NCBI GenBank assembly: GCA_029239875.1
Contig: JARBUD010000006.1
Coordinates: 84,657-148,656, forward strand
Direction of reading: 5' to 3'
Length of the DNA: 64,000 nt
Origin: Xanthobacteraceae bacterium
Lineage (GTDB): Bacteria; Pseudomonadota; Alphaproteobacteria; Rhizobiales; Xanthobacteraceae
Of the stretch, positions 29,482 to 38,806 are shown in pieces. The position numbers and the translations under genes are program-made. Every line of letters begins with the position of its first letter. Within the stretch, counting starts at the first letter, position 1. Below the pieces are notes generated by a model. It ran no database searches. It saw only the letters and a list, made by a program, of their open reading frames with translations, and had not been told where the DNA came from.

Positions 29482-29643
29482 CGTGCGGATCGATGATTGA
29501 GCAAGTCTAGCTTGATTGCGCCTTTACCTAGCGACATGGTGCAAAGACGGGCATAAGTCATTGTAATATCGATATATCTGGCGTGGGTAATCCTATGTTT
29601 GAGATCCTGCCGTCGACCATCAGTTTGGAAAACTGCGACCATT

Positions 29644-29660
29644 ATTGTTGACAGTTGACG
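29644..29660. promoter_or_regulatory. GntR operator-like site G
   Basis: ATTGTTGACAGTTGACG upstream of 29731; reverse complement CGTCAACTGTCAACAAT matches site F at 15 of 17 positions. Confidence 0.6.
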
Positions 29661-29730
29661 GTGCAATGCGCACTCTCCCCACGCCATTTTCTGCCCTGTC
29701 CTCGCTACCGTCCGACACCCAGGAGTTCTC

Positions 29731-30816
29731 ATGACAGCCTATTCGATAGCGGTTATTCCCGGCGACGGGATCGGCAACGAGGTGGTGCCGGAAGCGCAGC
29801 GCGTGCTGGAGGCGGCGGCTCGAAAGGGAGGCTTCTCCTTCGACTGGACGCATTACGACTGGAGCTGCGAGCGCTTCGCCAAGACCGGATCCATGATGCC
29901 GGCGGACGGCCTGGAGCAGATCCGGACCAAGGACGCCATCTTCCTCGGCGCCGTAGGCTTTCCCGGTGTCCCGGATCACATCTCGCTCTGGGGCTTGTTG
30001 ATCCCCATCCGCCGCGGCTTCCATCAATATGTGAACCTGCGTCCCGTGAAGCTGCTGGCCGGCGTGGAGAGCCCGCTGAAGGGGCGGGGACCGGGCGACA
30101 TCGACTTCTACGTCGTGCGCGAGAACAACGAGGGTGAATACTCCTCGATCGGCGGCCGGCTGTATGAAGGCGGCGCCGACGAACTGGTCATGCAGCAGTC
30201 GATCTTCACCCGCCGCGGCTGCGACCGGGTGATGCGCTACGCCTTCGAGCTGGCCAAGGGGCGCAAGAAGCACGTCACCTCGGCGACCAAATCGAACGGC
30301 ATCAGCCACACCATGCCCTACTGGGACGAGCGCTTCGCGGCGATCTCCAAGGAATATCCCGGCTTCACGACCGACCAGTTCCACATCGACATCCTCACCG
30401 CGCATTTCGTCCGCAACCCGGACTGGTTCGACGTGGTGGTCGCGTCGAACCTCTTCGGCGACATCCTTTCCGATCTGGGCCCGGCGATCGTCGGCTCCAT
30501 CGGCATCGCCCCCGGCGGCAACATCAATCCGGAGAAGGAATATCCGTCCATGTTCGAGCCGGTTCACGGCTCGGCACCGGATATCGCCGGTAAGGGCATC
30601 GCTAATCCCATCGGCCAGATCTGGTCGGGGGCGATGATGCTGCGTCATCTCGGCGAGGAGGCTGCGGCGCGGGCGGTGGAGGATGCGATCGAGCAGGTGC
30701 TAGCCCGTCGCGACAGCCTCACGCGCGATCTCGGCGGCAAGGCCGGCACCCGCGAGTTGACGGATGCGATCATCGGGGCGCTGGACGCCACGGCCCTTCG
30801 CCAGCCGGCCGCCTGA
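29731..30816 (+). CDS. Tartrate dehydrogenase / TtuC-like decarboxylating dehydrogenase
   Basis: IAVIPGDGIGNEVVPEAQRVL, FYVVRENNEGEYSSIGGRLYEG, SNLFGDILSDLGPAIVGSIGIAPGGNINPEKEYPSMFEPVHGSAPDIAGKGIANP. Confidence 0.87.
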   Translation: MTAYSIAVIPGDGIGNEVVPEAQRVLEAAARKGGFSFDWTHYDWSCERFAKTGSMMPADGLEQIRTKDAIFLGAVGFPGVPDHISLWGLLIPIRRGFHQYVNLRPVKLLAGVESPLKGRGPGDIDFYVVRENNEGEYSSIGGRLYEGGADELVMQQSIFTRRGCDRVMRYAFELAKGRKKHVTSATKSNGISHTMPYWDERFAAISKEYPGFTTDQFHIDILTAHFVRNPDWFDVVVASNLFGDILSDLGPAIVGSIGIAPGGNINPEKEYPSMFEPVHGSAPDIAGKGIANPIGQIWSGAMMLRHLGEEAAARAVEDAIEQVLARRDSLTRDLGGKAGTRELTDAIIGALDATALRQPAA

Positions 30817-30845
30817 CACACAAGGAAGAGAGAAGGAAACGCGCC

Positions 30846-32273
30846 ATGACGCTGCATCAGACCAACCCTGCCCACGCCCAGCCGATCGTCGAAGGGCTCA
30901 CGCGCCAGGTGGCGGAATTCGTCGTCGACACCAAGCTCTCCGACCTGCCCGCCGAGGTGGTCGAGCTCGGCAAGAAGTCCATTCTCGACGGCATAGGTCT
31001 GGCGCTGTCGGGTTCGGTCGCCAAGAGCGGCGAGCATATCCGCGACTATCTCACTGGGCTTGGCATCAAGGAGGGGCCGGCAACCGTGATCGGCACTTCG
31101 CTGAAAGTGCCGCCGCGCTTCGCTGCATTCGCCAACGGCGTCGGTATCCACGCCGATGACTACGACGACACCCAGCTGGCCGTCGCGCAGGATCGGGTCT
31201 ACGGGCTGCTCACGCATCCGACCGCGCCGGCCCTGCCGGCGGCGCTCGCCGTGGCCGAAGCCGGCCGGCGTTCGGGTGCGGACATGATGCTGGCCTATCA
31301 CCTCGGCGTCGAGGTCGAGTGCAAGATCGCCGAGGCGATCAACCCGCGCCATTACCAACATGGTTTCCACGCGACGGCGACCTGCGGCACTTATGCCGCC
31401 GCTGCCGCCGCGTCGAAGCTCAAGGGGCTCGACGTCGAGCAGGTGGTGCGCGCCTTCGGCTGCGCCGGCAGCCAGTCCGCCGGCCTTCGCGAGAATTTCG
31501 GCACCATGATGAAACCCTTCCACGCCGGCCGCTCGTCCGAGAGCGGCGTCGTCGCCGCGGACTTCGCCAAGCTCGGTTGGACGACGACGGACAAGATCTT
31601 GGAAGCCCCGCGCGGCTTCTTCCAGGCAGCCGGCGGCGGCTTCGACGCAGGAGCGATCACCGGCAAGCTCGGCCACCCCTGGACGTTCGTCTTCCCGGGC
31701 GTGTCGATCAAGCCGCATCCCTCGGGGTCGCTGACCCATCCGGGCATGACCGAGCTGCTGAGGCTCATTCGCGAGCACGGTATCAAGGCCGCCGACGTGG
31801 AGCGGGTCGATGTCGGCACCAACCAGAACATGCCGAACGCGCTGATCCACCATCGCCCGAAGAACGAGCTTCAGGCCAAGTTCTCCATGGAGTTCTGCAT
31901 GGCGATACTGCTGCTCGACGGGCGCGGCGGCCTGCCCGAATTCACCGACGAGGTGGTGGAACGGCCCGACGTGAAGGCGATGATCGAGCGGGTGAACTTC
32001 CACGTCCACCCGGAGGCGGAAGCCGCCGGTTACGACAAGATGACCACGATCATCGACATCCACCTCAAGGATGGCCGCACCGTCTCGGGCCGGGCGGATT
32101 TCGGCAAGGGCAGCCCGGCCAATCCGATGAGCTATGACGAATGCGCCGACAAGTTCCGCGGCTGCGCGGAGTTCGCCAGGTGGGACAGGGCCAAGACGGA
32201 AGCCATCGTCGCGATGGTGCGGCGGCTGGAGGCGGTCGGCGACATCCGAGAACTGACCGGTCTCTGTGCGTGA
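30846..32273 (+). CDS. MmgE/PrpD family protein
   Basis: 475 aa; GIHADDYDDTQLAVAQDRVYGLLTHPTAPALPAALAV. Confidence 0.86.
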   Translation: MTLHQTNPAHAQPIVEGLTRQVAEFVVDTKLSDLPAEVVELGKKSILDGIGLALSGSVAKSGEHIRDYLTGLGIKEGPATVIGTSLKVPPRFAAFANGVGIHADDYDDTQLAVAQDRVYGLLTHPTAPALPAALAVAEAGRRSGADMMLAYHLGVEVECKIAEAINPRHYQHGFHATATCGTYAAAAAASKLKGLDVEQVVRAFGCAGSQSAGLRENFGTMMKPFHAGRSSESGVVAADFAKLGWTTTDKILEAPRGFFQAAGGGFDAGAITGKLGHPWTFVFPGVSIKPHPSGSLTHPGMTELLRLIREHGIKAADVERVDVGTNQNMPNALIHHRPKNELQAKFSMEFCMAILLLDGRGGLPEFTDEVVERPDVKAMIERVNFHVHPEAEAAGYDKMTTIIDIHLKDGRTVSGRADFGKGSPANPMSYDECADKFRGCAEFARWDRAKTEAIVAMVRRLEAVGDIRELTGLCA

Positions 32274-32280
32274 CGTCAGG

Positions 32281-32328
32281 GGCGCCTCGCTCGAACCATG
32301 CGCTCCGACTCGGAGAGAGCGAGGCGCC
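32281..32328 (+). terminator. Long hairpin downstream of the PrpD gene (terminator-like, no clear T tract)
   Basis: 12-bp perfect inverted repeat GGCGCCTCGCTC...GAGCGAGGCGCC with an inner CTCCGA/TCGGAG stem. Confidence 0.45.
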
Positions 32329-32443
32329 GTTCCGCAAGGCCTATTTGCGCTGCTGATCGGTGTCGCCGTGCCGAACGGCCGGTAGCCGATTCCATCTGAG
32401 CTCCTGCCGTAAGGACACCCGATTTGCGCCGTAGATGTTGCGC

Positions 32444-32599
32444 ATGAAGATGTCGGAACCTGTTGGAATCGGCGTCGGCGTGGCAATCGGAGTGGCGATT
32501 GGTGTCGCTCTCGACAACGTCACGGCCGGCATCGGCATAGGCATTGCCCTTGCAATAGCGATGGGACTCGCTTTCAGGAAGCCCACCGACCGCCGCTGA
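32444..32599 (+). CDS. Small glycine-rich hydrophobic (glycine-zipper-like) protein, 51 aa
   Basis: MKMSEPVGIGVGVAIGVAIGVALDNVTAGIGIGIALAIAMGLAFRKPTDRR*; absent from the supplied ORF track (below length cutoff). Confidence 0.6.
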   Translation: MKMSEPVGIGVGVAIGVAIGVALDNVTAGIGIGIALAIAMGLAFRKPTDRR

Positions 32600-32625
32600 T
32601 AAGCACTCTGCCGCGGCTCCGCCGA

Positions 32626-33507
32626 TCATTTCCGCAAGGGTGGCGGGGCGTGTCCGGTCCAGGCTTCGAACACCGCCGCGAAGACCTGTGCCATGCCTTG
32701 TGCGAGAAGGCCCCCGGTTGGAGCGAGGCAGCGCACGACGATGCCGCACCCACCGGGCAGGCCGCTCAGGCCGATCCGGCATCCCAGCCCGTCGAGCCGC
32801 TGCATGAGGGCGGAGGTATCCACATCGCAGCGCCGAGCGCCGAGGCCCACCACATTGCCCATCGCCCGATAGGGGCCGAGCGGAGACGCCGATCCGGCGA
32901 ATTGGGCGCCGCTGATCCCGCCGCGGTCCCACACGAGGATCCGCCCGCCCGGGTCGCGTACGCATAGTTCGGTGTGCAGCCGGCCGAAGGGCCGGCCGTG
33001 CTGTTCCGGGTCATGCGTGGTGAAACCGTCGGCGAGTATGACGCGCCCGCCGGATGCCAGCGTCACCTGCGTGCTCGCACGGAGATGGGCCTTGGGAAAC
33101 AGGATGAAGGGATCGTTGGTCAGGATGAGGAAGGCCTCGTCGCGCACACCTATGGCGGTCGACAGGCAGGCCTCGTTCCCCGGCGTGCGGTGGACGACAG
33201 TCGCCGCCTGGCTGGTGACATGGGCCTGCGCGCCGACGCCGACCTCGATGTCGAGCGCCAGCCGGTCGCCCGTGTACAGCCCGCCGGAACTCGATTGCAG
33301 ATAGAGCGTGGCGCATTCCGGCAGACGCGGGTCGAGCCGGAAGGGCCGGGTTATGTGGAACGGATAGGGGATGTGCTGGCGCGCGAGAACGGTGTGGCCA
33401 CCGCCCTTGACGAAACCAAGCTGCGCCTGCACGTCGCGCGCGCACGCGGTTCCCGGTGCGATAGGCCCAGCGTGCCTCAGGCCCGCCGCCTGTGGCGCAG
33501 CGTTCAT
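32626..33507 (-). CDS. ureD: Urease accessory protein UreD
   Basis: [40 protein letters not shown]; next to ureG. Confidence 0.87.
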   Translation of the reverse strand: MNAAPQAAGLRHAGPIAPGTACARDVQAQLGFVKGGGHTVLARQHIPYPFHITRPFRLDPRLPECATLYLQSSSGGLYTGDRLALDIEVGVGAQAHVTSQAATVVHRTPGNEACLSTAIGVRDEAFLILTNDPFILFPKAHLRASTQVTLASGGRVILADGFTTHDPEQHGRPFGRLHTELCVRDPGGRILVWDRGGISGAQFAGSASPLGPYRAMGNVVGLGARRCDVDTSALMQRLDGLGCRIGLSGLPGGCGIVVRCLAPTGGLLAQGMAQVFAAVFEAWTGHAPPPLRK

Positions 33508-34154
33508 CGGAACAGCACCGCTTTCAGCATCGCATCGGCGACCTCCGCCACACCCGCGCCTCGGCGGGCATCGGTCAGGAGCACCGGCCTCTGTCCTCGA
33601 ATCGCCCGGGCTTCCTCCATCATCCGGGGCAGGGCGACGCCGACATGGGACGCGAGATCCTCCTTGTTGATGACCAGAAGATCGCAGCGCAGCGTTCCCG
33701 GCCCCTTCTTGCGCGGAATATCGTCGCCGCCGGCCACATCGATGACGAAGATCCACCAGTCCACCAGATCGAGCGAGAAGGTGGAGGCGAGGTTGTCCCC
33801 GCCGGATTCGAACAGGATCAGCTCCACTCCGGGGAAGCGGGCCTCCAGTTCGTCCCCCGCCGCGATATTCAGCGTGGGGTCCTCGCGGATGACGGTGTGC
33901 GGGCAGGCACCGGCCTCGACCGCCGATACACGCTGGGGATCGATGAGCCCGGAGCGCCGCAGCCGTTCGGCATCCTCCCGGGTGACGAGGTCGTTCGTCA
34001 CCACCGCGAGGTCGACGCCGCGGGCGTGAAGCACCGGAATGAGGGCCTCGATCAGCGCGGTCTTGCCGGAGCCGACCGGCCCGCCGATGCCGACGCGCGC
34101 CGCGACGCGGCGGCCTTCCGCCTGTTCGGCGGTTCGATCGTCGAACAGGTTCAT
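33504..34154 (-). CDS. ureG: Urease accessory GTPase UreG
   Basis: [57 protein letters not shown]. Confidence 0.93.
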   Translation of the reverse strand: MNLFDDRTAEQAEGRRVAARVGIGGPVGSGKTALIEALIPVLHARGVDLAVVTNDLVTREDAERLRRSGLIDPQRVSAVEAGACPHTVIREDPTLNIAAGDELEARFPGVELILFESGGDNLASTFSLDLVDWWIFVIDVAGGDDIPRKKGPGTLRCDLLVINKEDLASHVGVALPRMMEEARAIRGQRPVLLTDARRGAGVAEVADAMLKAVLFR

Positions 34155-35863
34155 CGCAGCATGTACCTCTGGGCCAGAGGCAGCGTGTCGTAGGGCTCGC
34201 AGGTGGCGAGGGTTCCATCCACGAACACCTCGAAGGTCTGCGGATCGACGCGGATGTCGGGGCAGGCGGCGTTCAGCACCATGTCCCGCTTCGTCAACGA
34301 GCGGGTGCCGCTGGCCGGCAGCAGTGCCTTCGAGAGCCCGAGCGCATTGGCAAGCCCGTCTTCGATGGCGAGCGGATGGACGAAGCAGGCCGACAGGGAC
34401 GGCGCGGCGCGTCCGAACGCACCCCATTGCGGACGCATCAGCAGGGGCTCGCAGGTCATGAGCGAGGCGGCGGAATCGCCCATGGCTCCCCAGGCGATGA
34501 AGCCGCCCTTCACAACCAGTTCCGGCTTGATACCGAAGAAGCCGGGCCGCCAGATGACGATGTCCGCCATCTTGCCGTCCTCCAGCGAGCCGATATGCGC
34601 GGCAATGCCGAAGGTGCGGGCGGCGTTGATCGTGTACTTGGCGATGTAGCGCTTGATGCGGGCATTGTCGCCCATGCCCGGCGTGTCCTCCGGCAGCGGG
34701 CCGCGCTGGTCCTTCATCTTCGAGGCGAGCTGCCAGGTCCGGCAGATGACCTCATGGATCCGCCCCATGCCCTGGCTGTCGGAGCCAAGCATGGAGATCG
34801 CGCCGAGATCGTGCAGCACGTCTTCGGCGGCGATCGTCTGGGGACGGATGCGGCTCTCGGCGAAGGCGACGTCCTCGGGGATCGCCGGGTTGAGGTGGTG
34901 GCACACCATCGTCATGTCGAGGTGTTCGTCGAAGGTGTTGACCGTGTAGGGATTGGTCGGGTTGGTCGACGAGGGCAGGCAATTGGCTATGCCCGCCACG
35001 CGGATGATGTCCGGCGCGTGCCCGCCGCCGGCACCCTCGGTGTGGTACATGTGGATCGTGCGGCCACCGATGGCGGCGAGCGTGTCCTCCAGAAAGCCGC
35101 TCTCGTTCAGCGTGTCGGTATGGATCTGTACCTGGAAATCGAGCTCGTCGGCGACGCGCAGGCATGTGTCGATCGGCGCCGGCATCGAGCCCCAGTCCTC
35201 GTGCAGCTTCAGCCCCAGGCAGCCGGTCCGCATCTGCTCGACGAGCGAGGCGGGCTTGTGGCTGTTGCCCCGCCCGAGGAAGCCGAAATTGATCGGCCAG
35301 TGCTCCGACGCCTGCAGCATCTTGCCGGTGTTGAACGGGCCGCCGGAATCGATGCCGACCGTGATCGGGCCGAGCGAACCGCCGATCATCGTGGTGATGC
35401 CGCTGGAGATGGCGTGCTCGCACAGACCCGCACTATCGAAATGCACATGCACGTCGATGGCGCCGGCCGTGGCGATCAGCCCCTCGCAATCGCGCACGGT
35501 GGTCGCCTGCGAGACGATGAGGCGGGGATCGACCCCGTCCATGATCGCCGGATTGCCCGCCTTGCCGAGGCCGACGATCCTGCCGTTCCTGATGCCGAGG
35601 TCGCCCTTGACGATGCCGAGCACGGCGTCGATCACCACGACATTGCACAGCAGCATGTCGAGCGCGCCCTCCGCGGAGGTGACGCCCGCCGCCAACCCCG
35701 CCCCGTCGCGCAGCGTCTTGCCGCCGCCATGAAGGCATTCGTCGCCATAGACCGTATGGTCCTTCTCGACGACGGCGACCAGCGAGGTGTCTCCCAGCCG
35801 GACCCCGTCGCCAACCGTCGGCCCGTACATGTCGGCGTAGTCGCGGCGTCGCATCGTGGCCAT
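34151..35863 (-). CDS. ureC: Urease subunit alpha
   Basis: [49 protein letters not shown]; 570 aa. Confidence 0.95.
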   Translation of the reverse strand: MATMRRRDYADMYGPTVGDGVRLGDTSLVAVVEKDHTVYGDECLHGGGKTLRDGAGLAAGVTSAEGALDMLLCNVVVIDAVLGIVKGDLGIRNGRIVGLGKAGNPAIMDGVDPRLIVSQATTVRDCEGLIATAGAIDVHVHFDSAGLCEHAISSGITTMIGGSLGPITVGIDSGGPFNTGKMLQASEHWPINFGFLGRGNSHKPASLVEQMRTGCLGLKLHEDWGSMPAPIDTCLRVADELDFQVQIHTDTLNESGFLEDTLAAIGGRTIHMYHTEGAGGGHAPDIIRVAGIANCLPSSTNPTNPYTVNTFDEHLDMTMVCHHLNPAIPEDVAFAESRIRPQTIAAEDVLHDLGAISMLGSDSQGMGRIHEVICRTWQLASKMKDQRGPLPEDTPGMGDNARIKRYIAKYTINAARTFGIAAHIGSLEDGKMADIVIWRPGFFGIKPELVVKGGFIAWGAMGDSAASLMTCEPLLMRPQWGAFGRAAPSLSACFVHPLAIEDGLANALGLSKALLPASGTRSLTKRDMVLNAACPDIRVDPQTFEVFVDGTLATCEPYDTLPLAQRYMLR

Positions 35864-35865
35864 GC

Positions 35866-36549
35866 TCAGGCTCCCTTGAATCCGCCCTCGCGGGCCCGGC
35901 GCAGCGCCAGGGCGGCGTCACCGTCGCCCTGGAAGAGATTGTTGAAACCGCTGACTTTCCGCTCGCCGCCGAAGGATACCAGGACCAGCGTCTTGCTCTG
36001 TCCGGGCTCGAAGCGCACCGCCGTGCCGGCGGGAATGTCGAGACGCTTGCCGTAGGCTTTCGCCCGATCGAACTCGAGCGCCTTGTTCACCTCGAAGAAG
36101 TGGAAATGCGAGCCGATCTGGATGGCACGGTCGCCGGTATTGACGGCCGTGACTTCGGTGCGCTCGCGCCCGGCATTGAGCTCGATCTCGCCGTCGAGCG
36201 GCAGCAGCTCGCCGGGCGCGAGCGGCTCGGCGGTGGCGCCTTCGAGCGGGCGGATCGGCTCATGGATCGTGACCAGCTTGGTGCCGTCCGGGAACATGCA
36301 TTCCACCTGAAGGATGGGGATCAGCGGCGCGATGCCGGGGAGGACGTCGTCGGTGCTCAGGATGCGCGAGCCCAGACTCATCATCTCCGACACGCTGCGG
36401 CCGTCCCGCGCACCCTCGAGGATTTCATCGGTGATCAGCGCCACCGCCTCGGGATGGTTGAGCTTCAATCCTCGCGCTCGACGCTTGCGGGCGAGTTCCG
36501 CCGCCGTGAAGATCGTCAGCCGTTCGAGTTCCGTCGGGGTGAGAAGCAT
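35866..36549 (-). CDS. ureAB: Urease subunit gamma/beta fusion (UreAB)
   Basis: [39 protein letters not shown] (gamma) continues in frame into [44 protein letters not shown] (beta). Confidence 0.92.
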   Translation of the reverse strand: MLLTPTELERLTIFTAAELARKRRARGLKLNHPEAVALITDEILEGARDGRSVSEMMSLGSRILSTDDVLPGIAPLIPILQVECMFPDGTKLVTIHEPIRPLEGATAEPLAPGELLPLDGEIELNAGRERTEVTAVNTGDRAIQIGSHFHFFEVNKALEFDRAKAYGKRLDIPAGTAVRFEPGQSKTLVLVSFGGERKVSGFNNLFQGDGDAALALRRAREGGFKGA

Positions 36550-36578
36550 CTGGGTCTTCCTGCGGGTTGAGAGGCCGA

Positions 36579-37262
36579 TCAGTTGGAGAAGAGCCGGACG
36601 TCCGAGGTGGCGTGGCGCATGGTGGCGATGTCGAGCATGGGCGTGAGGCTCTCGAAATGGTCGCAAGTGAGACCGTCTCCGCTCCCCGCCTCCTCCAGCA
36701 GCCGAGCCAGCAGCGGAAGGGTCGCGCCGAGGCAGCGCTGGGCTTCCACCGCGCCGATGAGACTGAGGCGGACTGCCGCGCTGGCCATGCCGGCGGCGAC
36801 GCCATAGGCGGAGGCGGCTAGCGCGGATCGTGCGTCGAGCCCGCAGGCCCGCCAGATGGCGCCCTGGACGACCGGCAGGTGCCCGAGCATATGCCGGCGC
36901 TCGACCTGCTTCTTCAGTTCCGCCGCGGTGCGGGTTCCGATGCGCGCATGGGCCGTCAGGAATGCCAGCCCGTTGCGGCGCGACCCCGTCCGCTGCGGGG
37001 CGGACAGGGTGGCGGTGTCGAGACGCCGGTCGATCTCGGCCAGACGAGCCTCGTCCTCTCCGGCGGCGAACGCCAGGGAGACGGCGATGCGATCCATCCC
37101 CATCCAGCGATGGGTCAGCGTCATGGCGAGCACGTCGGCGAGACCCACGCCGTCGAGGCGCTCGCCCAGCTCCGCCAGCCCTTCGATCCCGTTGGAAAAG
37201 GCGAAGCCGCCATTGGGAAAGGCGGAATCTGCCTGCCAGAGCGTTGCGAAAAGGCTCAGCAT
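36579..37262 (-). CDS. ureF: Urease accessory protein UreF
   Basis: [24 protein letters not shown]; 227 aa. Confidence 0.87.
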   Translation of the reverse strand: MLSLFATLWQADSAFPNGGFAFSNGIEGLAELGERLDGVGLADVLAMTLTHRWMGMDRIAVSLAFAAGEDEARLAEIDRRLDTATLSAPQRTGSRRNGLAFLTAHARIGTRTAAELKKQVERRHMLGHLPVVQGAIWRACGLDARSALAASAYGVAAGMASAAVRLSLIGAVEAQRCLGATLPLLARLLEEAGSGDGLTCDHFESLTPMLDIATMRHATSDVRLFSN

Positions 37263-37723
37263 GGCGCCTCGTCGGCCTGGACGATGCGCGTTTCGATACG
37301 GATATCGAGGCCGAGTACGGCCAGCCGTGCGAGATAGGTCTCCTCCGGCCCTTCCAGCGCGACCTCGATGGCCGTGGCCGCGAAGCGCACGCGCCAGTGC
37401 AAGTTGCCGACCTGGTAGCCAAGCTCCAGTGCGGCGGCGAGGTCGAGCGGGGTGAGCCGGAGCCAGCGCTCGGCGTCGACCCTCACCACGATCGCCCGGT
37501 GCGCGTCGAGCAGCAGTATGGCGCCATCGGTCAACGGCTCGTCCCGCGGCAGCGCCACCGCCACCTCGGAACCTTGGCTGGTCAGCGCCCGGAACCGCCG
37601 CCGCGCCAGCTCGGCGGCCGGCAGCAGGAGCCACTCGACCGCGCCGCCGTGCTCCAGATGGTGCAACCGTTCCGCGAAGTCGTCATCCAGCCGATTTCCA
37701 AGCACACGATCGACAAGCAGCAT
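37256..37723 (-). CDS. ureE: Urease accessory protein UreE (no His-rich tail)
   Basis: [30 protein letters not shown]; overlaps ureF. Confidence 0.82.
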   Translation of the reverse strand: MLLVDRVLGNRLDDDFAERLHHLEHGGAVEWLLLPAAELARRRFRALTSQGSEVAVALPRDEPLTDGAILLLDAHRAIVVRVDAERWLRLTPLDLAAALELGYQVGNLHWRVRFAATAIEVALEGPEETYLARLAVLGLDIRIETRIVQADEAPC

Positions 37724-37753
37724 GAGTACCGTCCCGATGAAGAGGGCGCACCT

Positions 37754-38107
37754 CTAGGCGTGACTGGACCGATCCGGCCCATCGAGCGGGCCGGATCCGT
37801 GATGGGGCGCGTCCGGTTCGCCTGCGCGCTTGAACAGGAACAGGCAGCGTCCCGCTCCGTCGTCGGCGGCTGGCACCTGGAGCTGCTCGGTGAGGTAGCG
37901 AAACACGATCCGCGCCGCGGCAGGCGACAAGGTGGGCTTCCACAGCCAGATGTCGCTGTCCGCATCGACCGCGTGACGTGCAAACAGAGCCTGGGCCGCA
38001 TCGTCCGCGCAGCCGACGCGCCACTCGGCGGACTTTCCTCCGAATTCCTTGATGTAGCTCAGGAATTCGAACTTCACCTGCTGCGGGCTGAAAACCATCG
38101 GCGTCAC
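37754..38107 (-). CDS. Conserved-looking hypothetical protein in the DMFase-like/urease operon
   Basis: 117 aa ORF overlapping the Sel1 gene stop (38104); no family recognised. Confidence 0.6.
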   Translation of the reverse strand: MTPMVFSPQQVKFEFLSYIKEFGGKSAEWRVGCADDAAQALFARHAVDADSDIWLWKPTLSPAAARIVFRYLTEQLQVPAADDGAGRCLFLFKRAGEPDAPHHGSGPLDGPDRSSHA

Positions 38108-38802
38108 CCGGGCAACGGGTTGAGGCGCGCATGGCGGGAGGTCTCGGCGGTCTGGTTCCGCCAGCGTCCCACGGCCTGGCTGCCGGCCTGCTTCTCATCC
38201 GCTGACATCTGCGACACGACCGCCTCGAGCGCGGTCAGTGCGGCACCCACGCCGTGCTGCGCTGCAAGGGACAGCCATGTGAAGGCTTCGACGCGATCCT
38301 TCTCCACGCCGAGGCCGTTCGCATACATGAAGCCGAGGCGGGCCTGGGCCGGATAGTGACCCGTCTCGGCCGCCGCGCGATACCAGTGCGCCGCCGCGGC
38401 GTGGTCGGGCGACGATCCCTCGCCCTTCGACAAGAGGGTAGCCAGATTGTACTGGGCGAACGCGTCGCCACGCTCCGCCGCCCGTTCGAGCCAGCGAACA
38501 CCCGCAGCAACGTCGCGCGGTGTGCCGTGTCCCATGGCCAGCATGGCGCCGACATTGGTTTGGGCGAGGACGATGCCGGCTTCCGCGCCGTCGAGATAAA
38601 GCGCGAAGGCGCGTGCCAGGGAAGCTTCCGCGCCTTCCCCGTTGGCGTACATCGCGGCGAGCCATGTCTTGGCGTTCGGATCGCCTTCGCCGGCCAGTCG
38701 CGAGAAGCGCGTGAAGGCGTCGTCGTAGTCGCCGCGCGTGTAGGCCGCGATGGCGGCGCCGAGCGCCGTGGTATCCGCGATGGGGATCTCCAGCGACAGC
38801 AT
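38104..38802 (-). CDS. Sel1-repeat (tetratricopeptide-like) protein
   Basis: Repeats AKTWLAAMYANGEG, AQTNVGAMLAMGHG, AQYNLATLLSKGEG, AQARLGFMYANGLGVEKDRVEAFTWLSLAAQHG. Confidence 0.82.
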   Translation of the reverse strand: MLSLEIPIADTTALGAAIAAYTRGDYDDAFTRFSRLAGEGDPNAKTWLAAMYANGEGAEASLARAFALYLDGAEAGIVLAQTNVGAMLAMGHGTPRDVAAGVRWLERAAERGDAFAQYNLATLLSKGEGSSPDHAAAAHWYRAAAETGHYPAQARLGFMYANGLGVEKDRVEAFTWLSLAAQHGVGAALTALEAVVSQMSADEKQAGSQAVGRWRNQTAETSRHARLNPLPG

Positions 38803-38806
38803 GGCT

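Noticed and set aside
32341-32586. 81-aa minus-strand ORF with PMPMPAV/ATPIATP repeats
   Set aside because: Mirror of the repetitive glycine-zipper miniprotein on the plus strand, which is the more protein-like reading
34376-36055. 559-aa plus-strand ORF
   Set aside because: Antisense to ureC and ureAB, which are certain
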